A DNA stretch of 64,000 nt, taken from Corynebacterium sp. HMSC04H06 (GTDB lineage Bacteria; Actinomycetota; Actinomycetes; Mycobacteriales; Mycobacteriaceae). The translations under genes and the position numbers were made by a program. The stretch covers positions 62,001 to 126,000 of the forward strand of contig NZ_KV823406.1 in NCBI RefSeq assembly GCF_001815935.1, given 5' to 3'. Under the pieces are notes generated by a model that did not search any database, was not told the origin of the DNA, and was given only the letters and a program-made list of their open reading frames with translations. This document shows positions 52,729 to 60,955 of this stretch, piece after piece. Positions within the stretch are counted from its first letter, which is position 1, and every line of letters starts with the position of its first letter.

Positions 52729-55026
52729 CTACTTAAACAGATTACCTATGCTGCTCAAGGCGGAGTTGCCTGCCCCCGCGAGGGGGTTATCCGAGACCAT
52801 ATATGTCCAGGTGGCGCTCGGGCGCGCCAGGCCGGCGTCCGCCAAGTGCGCCCCGGACTCGTCGATCGGCACTGTGTGGAATGTCTCCGCCGCCTGCTCG
52901 ACCGCGCGCTGCGCCAGGTCCTTGAACTCGCGCACGGCGATGCGGTGGTACTCGTCGATGGGAGTTTCACGGGCGATCGCCCGCAGGTGGATCGACTCGC
53001 GCACGTCGTCGAGGTGCTCTAGGTGGTCGGCCCAGCCCAGATCTAGGTGGTAGAGCATGATCTCCCGGGCAGCGCGCACCCGCGCGTCCTCGCTCACGCC
53101 GGCCTCGGTCAGCTCCGCGGCCCGCTGCGGGGCTCGCTCGGCGAGCTCCTCCCACGCCTGCGGGGTGTCGAGAAGCTTGGCGCGGCGCTCGTCGATAATA
53201 ACGCGCTGGTCGGCCAACAGCTGGTTGTACTTCCACGTCTGGGCGTGGATCTCCAGCAGCTGCGCCTCTGTCACGCGCTGGCAGTGGGCCACGAAATCGC
53301 GCACGCGCTTGGATTCGACCCGGCCGTCCCCATCCGGCCGGACCGACAGGGTCTCGTCCTCGCCTCCCTGGCGGACCACGTCGTCCTCCAGCGAGACGAA
53401 GATGACGCTGCGGCCCGGGTCCCCCTGGCGGCCGGCACGACCGCGCAGCTGGTTGTCCAGCCGGGAGCTGCGGTGCCGCGAGGTGCCGATGACGGCCAGG
53501 CCGCCCAGCTGACTGACCGCGTCGTGGTCGGCCTCTTCCGCTCCGCCCAGGCGGATGTCCGTGCCGCGGCCGGCCATCTGGGTGGACACGGTCACGCGCC
53601 CACGTTCGCCGGCCTCGGCGATGATCCGGGCCTCCTCCGCGTCGTTTTTCGCGTTGAGCACGTTGACCTGAATGCCCAACTCCTCGAGGGCGGCGGCAAG
53701 TGCCTCCGACTCGGCGACGTCGTGCGTGCCCACCAGGATCGGCTGGCCGGCGGCGTGCAACCGCTGGATCTCGCCGACGATGGCCCGGTTCTTTTCCGCG
53801 ATGGTCGAGTAGATGCGATCGGGCTCGTCCTCGCGGACCAGAGGCTCGTTCCGGTCGATGACCGAGACCCGCAAGTTGTAGAACTGCCGCAGCTGGTCGG
53901 TGGCCTCGACCGCCGTGCCGGTCATGCCGCAGACCGTCGGGTACCGGCGCATCAGCTCCTGCAGCGTGATGGTGTCGAGAATGCGCCCGCCCTCGGAGAC
54001 CTCGAGGCCCTCCTTCGCCTCGACCGCGGCCTGCAGGCCGTCCGGCCACCGCTGGAGGTCTGCGACGCGGCCGCGGGAGGCATCGATAAGCTGCAGCTGC
54101 CCGTCGGCCACCAGGTAATGGATGTCGCGGATGAGCAGCGCCTTGGCGTGCAGCGCCAGGTTGACTTTGACCAGGATGGTGCCGATGTTTTCTTCCGAGT
54201 ACAGCGAGTCGATCCCCAGCGCCTTCTCCACGCGCTGGGCGCCCTCGTCGGTCAGGGAGACCGTGCGGCCGTCCTCGGCGACGATATAGTCCTTGTTCTC
54301 GGTCAGATGCCCGACCACATCGGTGATTTGCCCGGTCGGCGCCTGCCCCGGCTCGGAGCCGGCCAGCACCAGCGGGACCAGGGCCTCGTCGACGAGCACG
54401 GAGTCCGCCTCATCTACCAGCGCGACGTCGGGACGGGCCTGCACCGTCTGTTCGCGGGCGGTGATCTGGTTGTCCCGTAGGACGTCGAAGCCCAGCTCGT
54501 TGACCGGGGCGTAGATAACGTCGCTGCGGTAGGCGGCGCGGCGCTCGGCGGAGGTCATCTTCTCTGTCACCGGGGCCACGGACAGGCCGAAGAACTCGAC
54601 GAGCGGGCGCATCCACTCGGCGTCGCGGCCGGCCAGGTAGTTGTTGACGGTAACCACGTGGACGCGCTTGCCGGTCAGGGCGAAGCCGGTGGCGGCCATG
54701 GCTCCCACCAGGGTCTTGCCCTCGCCGGTGGCCATCTGGATCACGTCGCCCTCCAGCAGGCGCAGCACGGCCTGGGATTGGACGTTGAAGGGAGACATGT
54801 CTAGGCGGCGCTCCGCAGCCACGGCGAGCGCGGCCAGGAAGGCCGGCTTGTCGGCGACCTCCCCGTTTCGGATGGCGTCGTGGCCGGCCTGGGCCACCGC
54901 CGCGTCGTCGAGCTCGCGGAGCTGGGCCACGGAATCTTCCGCGCTCGTTACTACCGCTTTCGACTTTTTATCGTTGCGCTCAGACTGCGCGCCCATCGCT
55001 TTCCAGAACCAATCAAATGCGCCCAT
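52729..55026 (-). CDS. secA2: Accessory preprotein translocase ATPase SecA2
   Basis: Second SecA of actinobacteria, exporting a limited set of proteins with SecYEG. The 765-residue protein is shorter than SecA1 and has Walker A M-A-T-G-E-G-K-T (98-105), D-E-A-D at about residue 210, the preprotein-binding domain, and the helical scaffold. The C-terminal zinc-binding SEC-C tail and linker are absent, as in SecA2. The start at 55026 (M-G-A-F-D-W-F-W-K) fits the family; the open frame beyond it to 55407 lies antisense to the hydrolase gene and is discarded. Confidence 0.95.
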   Translation of the reverse strand: MGAFDWFWKAMGAQSERNDKKSKAVVTSAEDSVAQLRELDDAAVAQAGHDAIRNGEVADKPAFLAALAVAAERRLDMSPFNVQSQAVLRLLEGDVIQMATGEGKTLVGAMAATGFALTGKRVHVVTVNNYLAGRDAEWMRPLVEFFGLSVAPVTEKMTSAERRAAYRSDVIYAPVNELGFDVLRDNQITAREQTVQARPDVALVDEADSVLVDEALVPLVLAGSEPGQAPTGQITDVVGHLTENKDYIVAEDGRTVSLTDEGAQRVEKALGIDSLYSEENIGTILVKVNLALHAKALLIRDIHYLVADGQLQLIDASRGRVADLQRWPDGLQAAVEAKEGLEVSEGGRILDTITLQELMRRYPTVCGMTGTAVEATDQLRQFYNLRVSVIDRNEPLVREDEPDRIYSTIAEKNRAIVGEIQRLHAAGQPILVGTHDVAESEALAAALEELGIQVNVLNAKNDAEEARIIAEAGERGRVTVSTQMAGRGTDIRLGGAEEADHDAVSQLGGLAVIGTSRHRSSRLDNQLRGRAGRQGDPGRSVIFVSLEDDVVRQGGEDETLSVRPDGDGRVESKRVRDFVAHCQRVTEAQLLEIHAQTWKYNQLLADQRVIIDERRAKLLDTPQAWEELAERAPQRAAELTEAGVSEDARVRAAREIMLYHLDLGWADHLEHLDDVRESIHLRAIARETPIDEYHRIAVREFKDLAQRAVEQAAETFHTVPIDESGAHLADAGLARPSATWTYMVSDNPLAGAGNSALSSIGNLFK

Positions 55027-55104
55027 GGTTGTGTGGCATCCTCCTCGAACGTCGGTCCCTTCAACTCTAATAAACCCGCAGTAGCTCGTGCGCAGTCGCC
55101 TCGT

Positions 55105-55110
55105 TATCCT
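55105..55110 (+). promoter_or_regulatory. -10 element of the hydrolase-OsmC gene, leaderless
   Basis: TATCCT lies 7 bases before the ATG at 55118. Confidence 0.6.
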
Positions 55111-55117
55111 TATAGGC

Positions 55118-56275
55118 ATGCAATCAGTGAACGTCACCTTACCGTCGTCCACCGGCCTGAAGATGGCCGGGACAATAGACTTCCCCGATACCCCGCCGGA
55201 AGCCTTCGCCATCTTTGCCCATTGCTTCGCCGGCTCCCGCCACACCCCGGGTGCATCCCGTACCTCGAAGAAGCTCACCGACTTCGGGATCGCCACGCTG
55301 CGCTTCGATTTCCCCGGCCTGGGCCAGTCGGAAGGCGCGTTCGCGGACACCACCTTCCACCAGAACGTCGCCGATATCCACGCCGCGGCGGAGTGGCTGG
55401 CAGACAACTACCACGCCCCGCAGCTGCTCATGGGCCACTCCCTGGGCGGGGCGGCCTCCCTGGCGGCTGCCGCCACCGGCATCCCGTCCCTGCGCGCCGT
55501 CGCCACCATCGGCGCGCCCTTTGACCCGGCCCACTCCGTTCTCCACTACGCCGACAAGATCGGCGAGGTTGATGCCAACGGGGCCGTCGACGTCGTGCTG
55601 GGCGGGCGCACGCTGACTATTTCGCGCGGCTTCCTGGAGGACCTCGCGGAGACCAACCCTGTCGATTACCTGAGCAAGCTGCGCAAGCCGCTGATGGTGC
55701 TGCACTCGCCCATCGACCAGACTGTCGGCATTGACAACGCCCAGAACATCTTCCGCGTGACCCGCTACCCGAAGTCGCTGGTCGCCCTAGACAAGGCCGA
55801 CCACCTCATCACCAAGCAGGGCGCCGCCCAGCGCGCCGCCGATCTCATCGGCGCCTGGGCCGAGCAGTTTATCGTCCCCGATAACCAGCCGCCGGCGGTG
55901 GCGGCGGATGCCGCCGAGGCCCACCTGGCCTACGGCACCAAGATGGGTGTGGTCGTGCGCCACAACGAGCGCTCCGTAACCTCCGACCGCCTCAAGGCCG
56001 ACGGCGGCAAGGGCCAGGGCTTTACCCCGGAGGGCCTGCTGATGTCCGCGATTGCCGCCGGCACGGCCCAGGCTGTCAAGGCCGCCGCCCGTGGCATGAA
56101 GCTCGACGATGTCCACGTCACCGTCACCCAGGGCGAGGGCGCCAACTTCACCCGTTCCATCAAGCTCTTCGGGGATCTGGACGCCGGCCAGGAAAAGGCC
56201 CTGCTCTCCGCGGCCCGCCAGGCCGACATCCTCGAGCTCATCAGCAACGCCCGATTGGTGGATGAGGATAAGTGA
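55118..56275 (+). CDS. Alpha/beta hydrolase fused to an OsmC domain
   Basis: The 385-residue fusion has an alpha/beta hydrolase domain (about 1-250) with the nucleophile elbow G-H-S-L-G-G (Ser near residue 110) and an OsmC peroxiredoxin-like domain (about 265-385). The OsmC cysteines that reduce peroxides are not visible, so the second part may bind rather than reduce. The ATG at 55118 was set by the leaderless -10. It is divergent from secA2 and overlaps the YchJ gene by four bases. Confidence 0.88.
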   Translation: MQSVNVTLPSSTGLKMAGTIDFPDTPPEAFAIFAHCFAGSRHTPGASRTSKKLTDFGIATLRFDFPGLGQSEGAFADTTFHQNVADIHAAAEWLADNYHAPQLLMGHSLGGAASLAAAATGIPSLRAVATIGAPFDPAHSVLHYADKIGEVDANGAVDVVLGGRTLTISRGFLEDLAETNPVDYLSKLRKPLMVLHSPIDQTVGIDNAQNIFRVTRYPKSLVALDKADHLITKQGAAQRAADLIGAWAEQFIVPDNQPPAVAADAAEAHLAYGTKMGVVVRHNERSVTSDRLKADGGKGQGFTPEGLLMSAIAAGTAQAVKAAARGMKLDDVHVTVTQGEGANFTRSIKLFGDLDAGQEKALLSAARQADILELISNARLVDEDK

Positions 56276-56667
56276 GCACCCACCGCCCCTTAGCCGATGA
56301 CTCCCGCTGCCCCTGCGGCACCGGGTTGACCTTCGGCGAATGCTGCGGCCAGTACCACGCCGGCAAGCCGGCGCCGACCGCGGAGACCCTCATGCGCTCG
56401 CGGTTTAGCGCCTTCGTCACGGGCAACGAGGACTACCTGCTGGCGACCTGGGATCCCTTCACTCGGCCCAGCGAGCTTAACCTCGCCGATGATTCCGTCC
56501 GCTTCTATCGGCTCGACATCCTCGACACCGTGGCCGGCGGGCCCTTGGATGACAAGGGCATCGTTGAGTTCGAGGCCTTCTACAAAGGCGCGGCGACCGG
56601 AAGTCAGCGCGAGCGCTCCAGTTTCAGCCGCACCGACGGCCGGTGGATCTACACCACCGGCGCTTAA
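56272..56667 (+). CDS. YchJ family (UPF0225) protein
   Basis: The 131-residue protein has an N-terminal SEC-C-type zinc motif (C-P-C-G-T-G and C-C-G-Q-Y-H) and the family core A-x-x-L-M-R-S-R-F-S-A-F. Function unknown. The start codon is a GTG overlapping the preceding stop, which couples its translation to the hydrolase-OsmC gene. Confidence 0.88.
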   Translation: MSTHRPLADDSRCPCGTGLTFGECCGQYHAGKPAPTAETLMRSRFSAFVTGNEDYLLATWDPFTRPSELNLADDSVRFYRLDILDTVAGGPLDDKGIVEFEAFYKGAATGSQRERSSFSRTDGRWIYTTGA

Positions 56668-56781
56668 GCCCCAAGGTCCCTAGACCCAAAGCTCCCGCCC
56701 GCCCTCACCCCGGATGTGCAGGCGATTCGACGAGCGCAATGACACTGTTGTAACCTTAGTCAACGTTGCAACAAGCAACGG
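56668..56781. other. Spacer before tRNA-Pro
   Basis: A 114-base spacer that must hold the tRNA promoter. No clear -35/-10 pair stands out; ATGACA at about 56740 and TTAGTC at about 56756 are weak candidates. Confidence 0.3.
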
Positions 56782-56855
56782 CGGACTATGGCGCAGTTTG
56801 GTAGCGCACTACACTGGGGGTGTAGGGGTCGCAGGTTCAAATCCTGTTAGTCCGA
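56782..56855 (+). tRNA. tRNA-Pro (anticodon GGG)
   Basis: The acceptor stem CGGACTA/TAGTCCG, D-arm, anticodon stem CTACA/TGTAG with loop CTGGGGG, and T-arm GCAGG-TTCAAAT-CCTGT all fold. The discriminator base is A, and CCA is not encoded. The anticodon GGG reads CCC and CCU. Confidence 0.96.
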
Positions 56856-56917
56856 CAATATCCGGCGACGGTTTTGCGAATCTAGCTTCAATCAATTGTG
56901 ACACCGTCTCCGACAGA

Positions 56918-56947
56918 TAGACCCACCGCGCCAACGCGGTGGGTCTA
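56918..56947 (+). terminator. Strong hairpin after tRNA-Pro
   Basis: TAGACCCACCGCG (56918-56930) and CGCGGTGGGTCTA (56935-56947) form a 13-base perfect stem with a CCAA loop. The tail is only moderately T-rich. Confidence 0.8.
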
Positions 56948-57340
56948 GTCGTTGTGGACTCCTTGGCGTCCATAAACAATAAGAAACACAACATGGTTCG
57001 TCCCCTCTAAAACGACTTCTAGTCCGGAACCCCACACGGTTTTCCGAGCTAGATGTAGAAGGAAATTCAGTTGGTCTTATGCAGCCGCGCCCGCGACCTG
57101 CGCGTGCCCCATACGCGGCCTTAACGGTCTAGCGTGACCACCGTCGGGCGCGGTTGCGTATCCGCGAAGCCACCGCTGACGACCTGCCATTTATCACCGC
57201 CACCCTGCGAGCGGGGCACCTTTGTCACCCTTGCCGACGCTGGTGGACACCGCGCGGGACTCACCCGAATCCAGGGCGGTGACACTGCCCGCGGCCCCAT
57301 CCCGCTTACCCGGTCTGTACACGAGGCCACGGTTGCAGAC
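56948..57340. other. Degenerate region after tRNA-Pro, possible minus-strand pseudogene
   Basis: About 390 bases without a good gene. On the minus strand, two frames between about 57344 and 57121 look protein-like in succession (one holds R-P-G-K-R-D-G-A-A-G-S-V-T-A-L-D, the next G-G-D-K-W-Q-V-V-S-G-G-F), as if one gene had been broken by a frameshift. No family is recognised. Confidence 0.35.
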
Positions 57341-57632
57341 ATGTCCGCCACCACACCAGGACTTACCATCAACCTGCCCAATATCGTCCATGACGACCTG
57401 ATTATTCGCTGCACCACTTTTGACCCGCACGGGTGCGTTCCCGCAGCCACAGACGAGTTTCCCGGCGTGGACTACTGCCCTAGCCTGCACCACCTGCTGC
57501 GGGACGAACCAGCCCCCCCCAGGCATCGACATCACCCACGACATTATCCGCGCGCTACTTCCCTACCGCGGGATCCACATGGACATCGAGCCGAGGGTTC
57601 TCGACGGCGAGGTAGACATCGAACGGCTGTAG
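57341..57632 (+). pseudogene. Broken ORF of about 97 codons, frameshifted at a C8 run
   Basis: Translation from the ATG at 57341 (M-S-A-T-T-P-G) gives a credible protein up to L-R-D-E-P-A-P-P, then leaves frame at a run of eight C (57513-57520). With seven C the frame goes on to I-D-I-T-H-D-I-I-R-A-L-L-P-Y-R-G and ends at 57632. The family is not recognised. It lies 190 bases upstream of hsdM. The break may be a phase-variable slip, an inactivating mutation or a sequencing error. Confidence 0.5.
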
Positions 57633-57663
57633 CTACAGGCTTAGCTTTAGGCGATGAAGGAAA

Positions 57664-57703
57664 CCCAGCAGTGTTGCGATGCTGCGGCTGGGGCTTCTCT
57701 TTT
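57664..57703 (+). terminator. Terminator before hsdM
   Basis: CCCAGC (57664-57669) pairs with GCTGGG (57687-57692), with an inner AGCA/TGCT pairing, followed by TTCTCTTTT. Confidence 0.6.
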
Positions 57704-57771
57704 GCCCAGTCCCCAAGGGGACGTGTCACCAAAACGGAGGCACCCTCGGCCTAAATGTCGCCACCACCAGC

Positions 57772-57796
57772 TAGGGTTATGAGACGAAACTGTCTC
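57772..57796 (+). promoter_or_regulatory. Likely -10 and leader hairpin of the hsd operon
   Basis: TAGGGT at 57772-57777 is followed by a GAGAC/GTCTC hairpin (57781-57796) and AAAAGG before the hsdM GTG. Confidence 0.4.
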
Positions 57797-57821
57797 TCAG
57801 ACCCAAAAGGACACCTCAACA

Positions 57822-59756
57822 GTGAGTACAGCTGAACTGAATCAGTCCGTCGTGTGGAACACCGCCGACAAGTACCTGCGCTCCATCGTAGAACCCGAGG
57901 ACTACGGTGACTACATCCTGCCGCTGACCGTCCTGCGCCGCTTGGAGTGCATTTTGGCACCCACCAAGGACAAGGTTGTAGACCTTGCCACCAAGCTGCA
58001 CGAGGAAGGCATGAGTGAGGCCTACCTGGACTGGGAAGTACAGTCACAGTTCGGATTGTCCTTCTACAACACCTCGCGGCTGGACTTGACTCGCATCGCG
58101 GAAACCGACGACCACGTATTCGACTCCCTCATGGATTACGTCGGGGCATTCTCACAGAGCGTGCGCGATATTTGGGACGCGTTCGACTTTGCGGTCAAGA
58201 TGCGCACGCTTGACCAAGCTGGTCGCCTATGGCCGGTGGTCAAGCACTTCTCCACCATCGACATGTCTGTGGAGGCACTACCAGACGCACAGATGGGTGA
58301 CCTGTTCGAGCACGTCATGTACCGCGCTTTTAACACCAAGGGCAAAGCTGCGGGTGCCTTCTATACCCCGCGCGATGCGATCCGTCTCATGGTGGACATC
58401 CTCTTTGAATCCGACGACTTGGGCCTAACCTCGCCGGGTGCCTCACGCACCGTTTACGACCCTACCGCGGGCACCGGCGGCATGTTGCTCGTGGCCGAGC
58501 GCGCGTTGAAGGAACTCAACCCCAACATTGAGGTCAACCTTGCAGGCCAGGAACTCATGCCCACCGGCTACGCCATTGGCAAGGCCGACCTACTCATTCA
58601 AGGCGGTGAACCAGACGCGATCCGCCACGGTGACACGTTGCTGATAGACCTGTATGAGGGCGAGCAGTTCGAATACATCCTATCCAACCCGCCGTTTGGC
58701 TCTGACTGGTCAGTGCAACAACCATCAGTCAAGGAGCAGGCCAAGGTACCTGGTTCGCGCTTTAGCCACGGCCTGCCCAATAAAGGCGACGGCCAGATGC
58801 TATTCCTCTCTCACGTGGCTTCCAAGCTCATGCCCGCAGGCAAGAACGGGTCCGGGGGACGTGGTGCAGTGGTATCCAACGGCTCTCCGCTGTTTACAGG
58901 AGGCCCCGGTTCAGGCCCCGACCAGATCCGCGCGTGGCTGCTAGAAAACGACCTGGTGGACGCGATTATCCAGCTGCCCACCAACATGTTCTACGGCACG
59001 GGTATTTCCACCTACATCTGGATTCTGGACACCAACAAAGAAGACCACCGGAAGGGCTTTGTGCAGCTAATCGACGCCTCCGCGTGCTGGTCTGTGCCAG
59101 ACAAGGGCTTGGGCGACAAGCGCCGCGAGATGCGCGAGGCCGACCGCGCCAAGGTGCTAGAGGCCTACAGCACTTTTGCCGACAGCGAGATGTCGAAAGT
59201 ACTCACGCCAGATGATTTGGGCTTCCGCGATGTGAAGGTGACCAAGCAAGCACGACTAGGAGTCCACGTCACCGACGACGCAATTGCTGAGGTACTAGCG
59301 CACAAGCAGGCTGTTAACGAACACGCCGACGTGGTGTGCGCGGTGGCTAACGCTTCCTACAACGACCTGCCGGACGCGCTCAAGGCCGCGGCCAAGGAAC
59401 ACGGCGTGAAGATGCCCGCTACGCTTATCGACGCCATCTCCAAGGCCATCGCCATCCCCGACCCAGACGCAGAGCCAGCAGTTGACCGCAAGGGCGACCC
59501 GGTTCTCGACCCGTCATTCACCATGACCGAGCGCGTGCCACTGACCGAAGACATTGACGAGCACATGCAGCGCGAAGTACTCCCCTTCGCACCCGATGTC
59601 ACTTGGGATGAAACCAAGGCCGTCACCGGCTACGAGATCCCATTTAAGCGCGTGTTCTACAAACCCGAACCCGTGCGCCCCCTAGCCGAGATCGATGCTG
59701 ACGTAGCCGAGGTCATGGGCCGTCTCATGGGCAAGTTCGGGCAGGTGAGGAAGTGA
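57822..59756 (+). CDS. hsdM: Type I restriction-modification methyltransferase subunit
   Basis: N6-adenine methyltransferase subunit; two HsdM plus one HsdS make the modification enzyme. The 644-residue protein has an N-terminal HsdM helical domain (about 1-165), SAM motif D-P-T-A-G-T-G-G near residues 213-220, and catalytic N-P-P-F-G near residue 289. A C-terminal part of about 130 residues beyond the usual core is helical. The start is a GTG after AAAAGG. GC is lower than in the core genes upstream, which suggests transfer. It overlaps hsdS by four bases. Confidence 0.94.
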   Translation: MSTAELNQSVVWNTADKYLRSIVEPEDYGDYILPLTVLRRLECILAPTKDKVVDLATKLHEEGMSEAYLDWEVQSQFGLSFYNTSRLDLTRIAETDDHVFDSLMDYVGAFSQSVRDIWDAFDFAVKMRTLDQAGRLWPVVKHFSTIDMSVEALPDAQMGDLFEHVMYRAFNTKGKAAGAFYTPRDAIRLMVDILFESDDLGLTSPGASRTVYDPTAGTGGMLLVAERALKELNPNIEVNLAGQELMPTGYAIGKADLLIQGGEPDAIRHGDTLLIDLYEGEQFEYILSNPPFGSDWSVQQPSVKEQAKVPGSRFSHGLPNKGDGQMLFLSHVASKLMPAGKNGSGGRGAVVSNGSPLFTGGPGSGPDQIRAWLLENDLVDAIIQLPTNMFYGTGISTYIWILDTNKEDHRKGFVQLIDASACWSVPDKGLGDKRREMREADRAKVLEAYSTFADSEMSKVLTPDDLGFRDVKVTKQARLGVHVTDDAIAEVLAHKQAVNEHADVVCAVANASYNDLPDALKAAAKEHGVKMPATLIDAISKAIAIPDPDAEPAVDRKGDPVLDPSFTMTERVPLTEDIDEHMQREVLPFAPDVTWDETKAVTGYEIPFKRVFYKPEPVRPLAEIDADVAEVMGRLMGKFGQVRK

Positions 59757-60955
59757 AGAGTGAGATGAAGCGCTTGGCACCCCTGTGGAAATTCGCGGAG
59801 GTATCACCGCCCACGCCGGAGTTCGCAAGCCTCACACGCAACGCTGAAGTGTCCTTTATCCCCCTTGAAGACGTTTGGCCGACGTACGCAGCCAACGACT
59901 TTCAAATCGTCAACTGGGAGACTCGTCTGACGGGGTATACGCCGTTTAGGCGCGGAGACCTCCTATTGCCTAAGGTCACACCGACGGTGACACACGGTCG
60001 AACCATGATTGCCGACATCACCACCAACCTGGGTGTTGCTTCCACTGAGGTCTATACCGTTCGTGCTCGTCCTAGCACTGACCCCCGCTGGCTAGCTTAC
60101 CTGCTTGTAGGGACTGAATTTCTGGGTTTCGCAGGGGCTTCTGTACAAGGCACCGGAGGTTTGAAACGTATAAGCACACAGTTCGTGGAGTCTTATCCAC
60201 TTCCCAATTCCACGCCAGACGAACAGCGCGCCATCGCTAACTACCTAGACCGCGAGACCGCCGAGATCGACGGCATGCGCGCCGATTTGGATAAGTTGGA
60301 GCGGCTGCTGACGGAGCGACGCAATAGTGCCATCGTCTCAATGGTTAGTGGAGAAAAAGTAGAAGGCGAAAGTGACCCTTTTCGGTGCTATCCCAAAATT
60401 AAACTAGATCGAGTCGCTTCTGCGTACCAGCCTAAAACTATCTCCCAAGAGGAAATGCGCAGCGATGGGCAATTCCCTGTTTATGGTGCAAATGGCGTAA
60501 TTGGGCATTATCAATTTTACAACCATGAGGATTCCGAGATTACTGTAGCCTGTCGTGGCGCGACCTGTGGTGCTGTTAATATAACGCCGCCATTCTCTTG
60601 GATCACGGGTAATGCAATGGTAATAAAGCCTAGAACTCAGTACATTAATAAAATGTTTATGCGTTTTGCGCTTGAAGTCTCCGACTATGAATTAATCGTC
60701 TCCGGCAGTGCTCAACCTCAAATAACGAGAGAGACTTTATACAAACTTGAAATTCCCCTGCCACCCCTCGCCGAACAGCGCCGCATCGCCGACGAGATCG
60801 ACCGTGAAACCGCTGAGATTGATTCGATGTTGGAAGATATTACGAAGCTGCGGGACTTGCTGGCGGAGCGCCGCGCGGCAGTGATTTCGGCGGCGGTGAC
60901 TGGACAGATTGATATTCCTGCTTCACTCGACGACAAGGACGAACCTCATGCCTAA
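59753..60955 (+). CDS. hsdS: Type I restriction-modification specificity subunit
   Basis: DNA-recognition subunit with two target-recognition domains (TRD) and two conserved helical spacers. TRD1 covers about residues 1-155, the first spacer (E-Q-R-A-I-A-N-Y-L-D-R-E-T-A-E-I-D) about 156-200, TRD2 about 201-339 and the second spacer about 340-384. The DNA coding TRD2 (about 60355-60765) is visibly AT-rich, with many AAT, ATA and TTT codons, while the spacers are GC-rich. This indicates a domain exchanged from elsewhere. The ATG of hsdR lies within its last codons. Confidence 0.93.
   Translation: MKSEMKRLAPLWKFAEVSPPTPEFASLTRNAEVSFIPLEDVWPTYAANDFQIVNWETRLTGYTPFRRGDLLLPKVTPTVTHGRTMIADITTNLGVASTEVYTVRARPSTDPRWLAYLLVGTEFLGFAGASVQGTGGLKRISTQFVESYPLPNSTPDEQRAIANYLDRETAEIDGMRADLDKLERLLTERRNSAIVSMVSGEKVEGESDPFRCYPKIKLDRVASAYQPKTISQEEMRSDGQFPVYGANGVIGHYQFYNHEDSEITVACRGATCGAVNITPPFSWITGNAMVIKPRTQYINKMFMRFALEVSDYELIVSGSAQPQITRETLYKLEIPLPPLAEQRRIADEIDRETAEIDSMLEDITKLRDLLAERRAAVISAAVTGQIDIPASLDDKDEPHA
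60218..60352 (+). repeat. HsdS central conserved region, copy 1
   Basis: Forty-five codons from D-E-Q-R-A-I-A to M-V-S-G. The second copy starts 552 bases on and shares E-Q-R, D-R-E-T-A-E-I-D and the L-x-E-R-R segment. Confidence 0.8.
60770..60904 (+). repeat. HsdS distal conserved region, copy 2
   Basis: Forty-five codons from A-E-Q-R-R-I-A to A-V-T-G, the partner of the copy at 60218-60352. Such direct repeats flanking TRD2 allow domain exchange by recombination. Confidence 0.8.

Noticed and set aside
53047-54480. Long plus-strand reading frame (477 codons) over secA2
   Set aside because: Antisense shadow of secA2, with no recognisable motif or ribosome-binding site.
56809-56994. Short minus-strand frame ending G-F-E-P-A-T-P over the tRNA
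   Set aside because: This peptide is the well-known artefact of translating the complement of a tRNA T-arm.
57134-57754. Plus-strand frame of 206 codons through the decayed region
   Set aside because: Its first 69 codons look non-coding and the part after the C8 run is out of frame with the better continuation. Only the 57341-57632 segment is kept, as a broken ORF.
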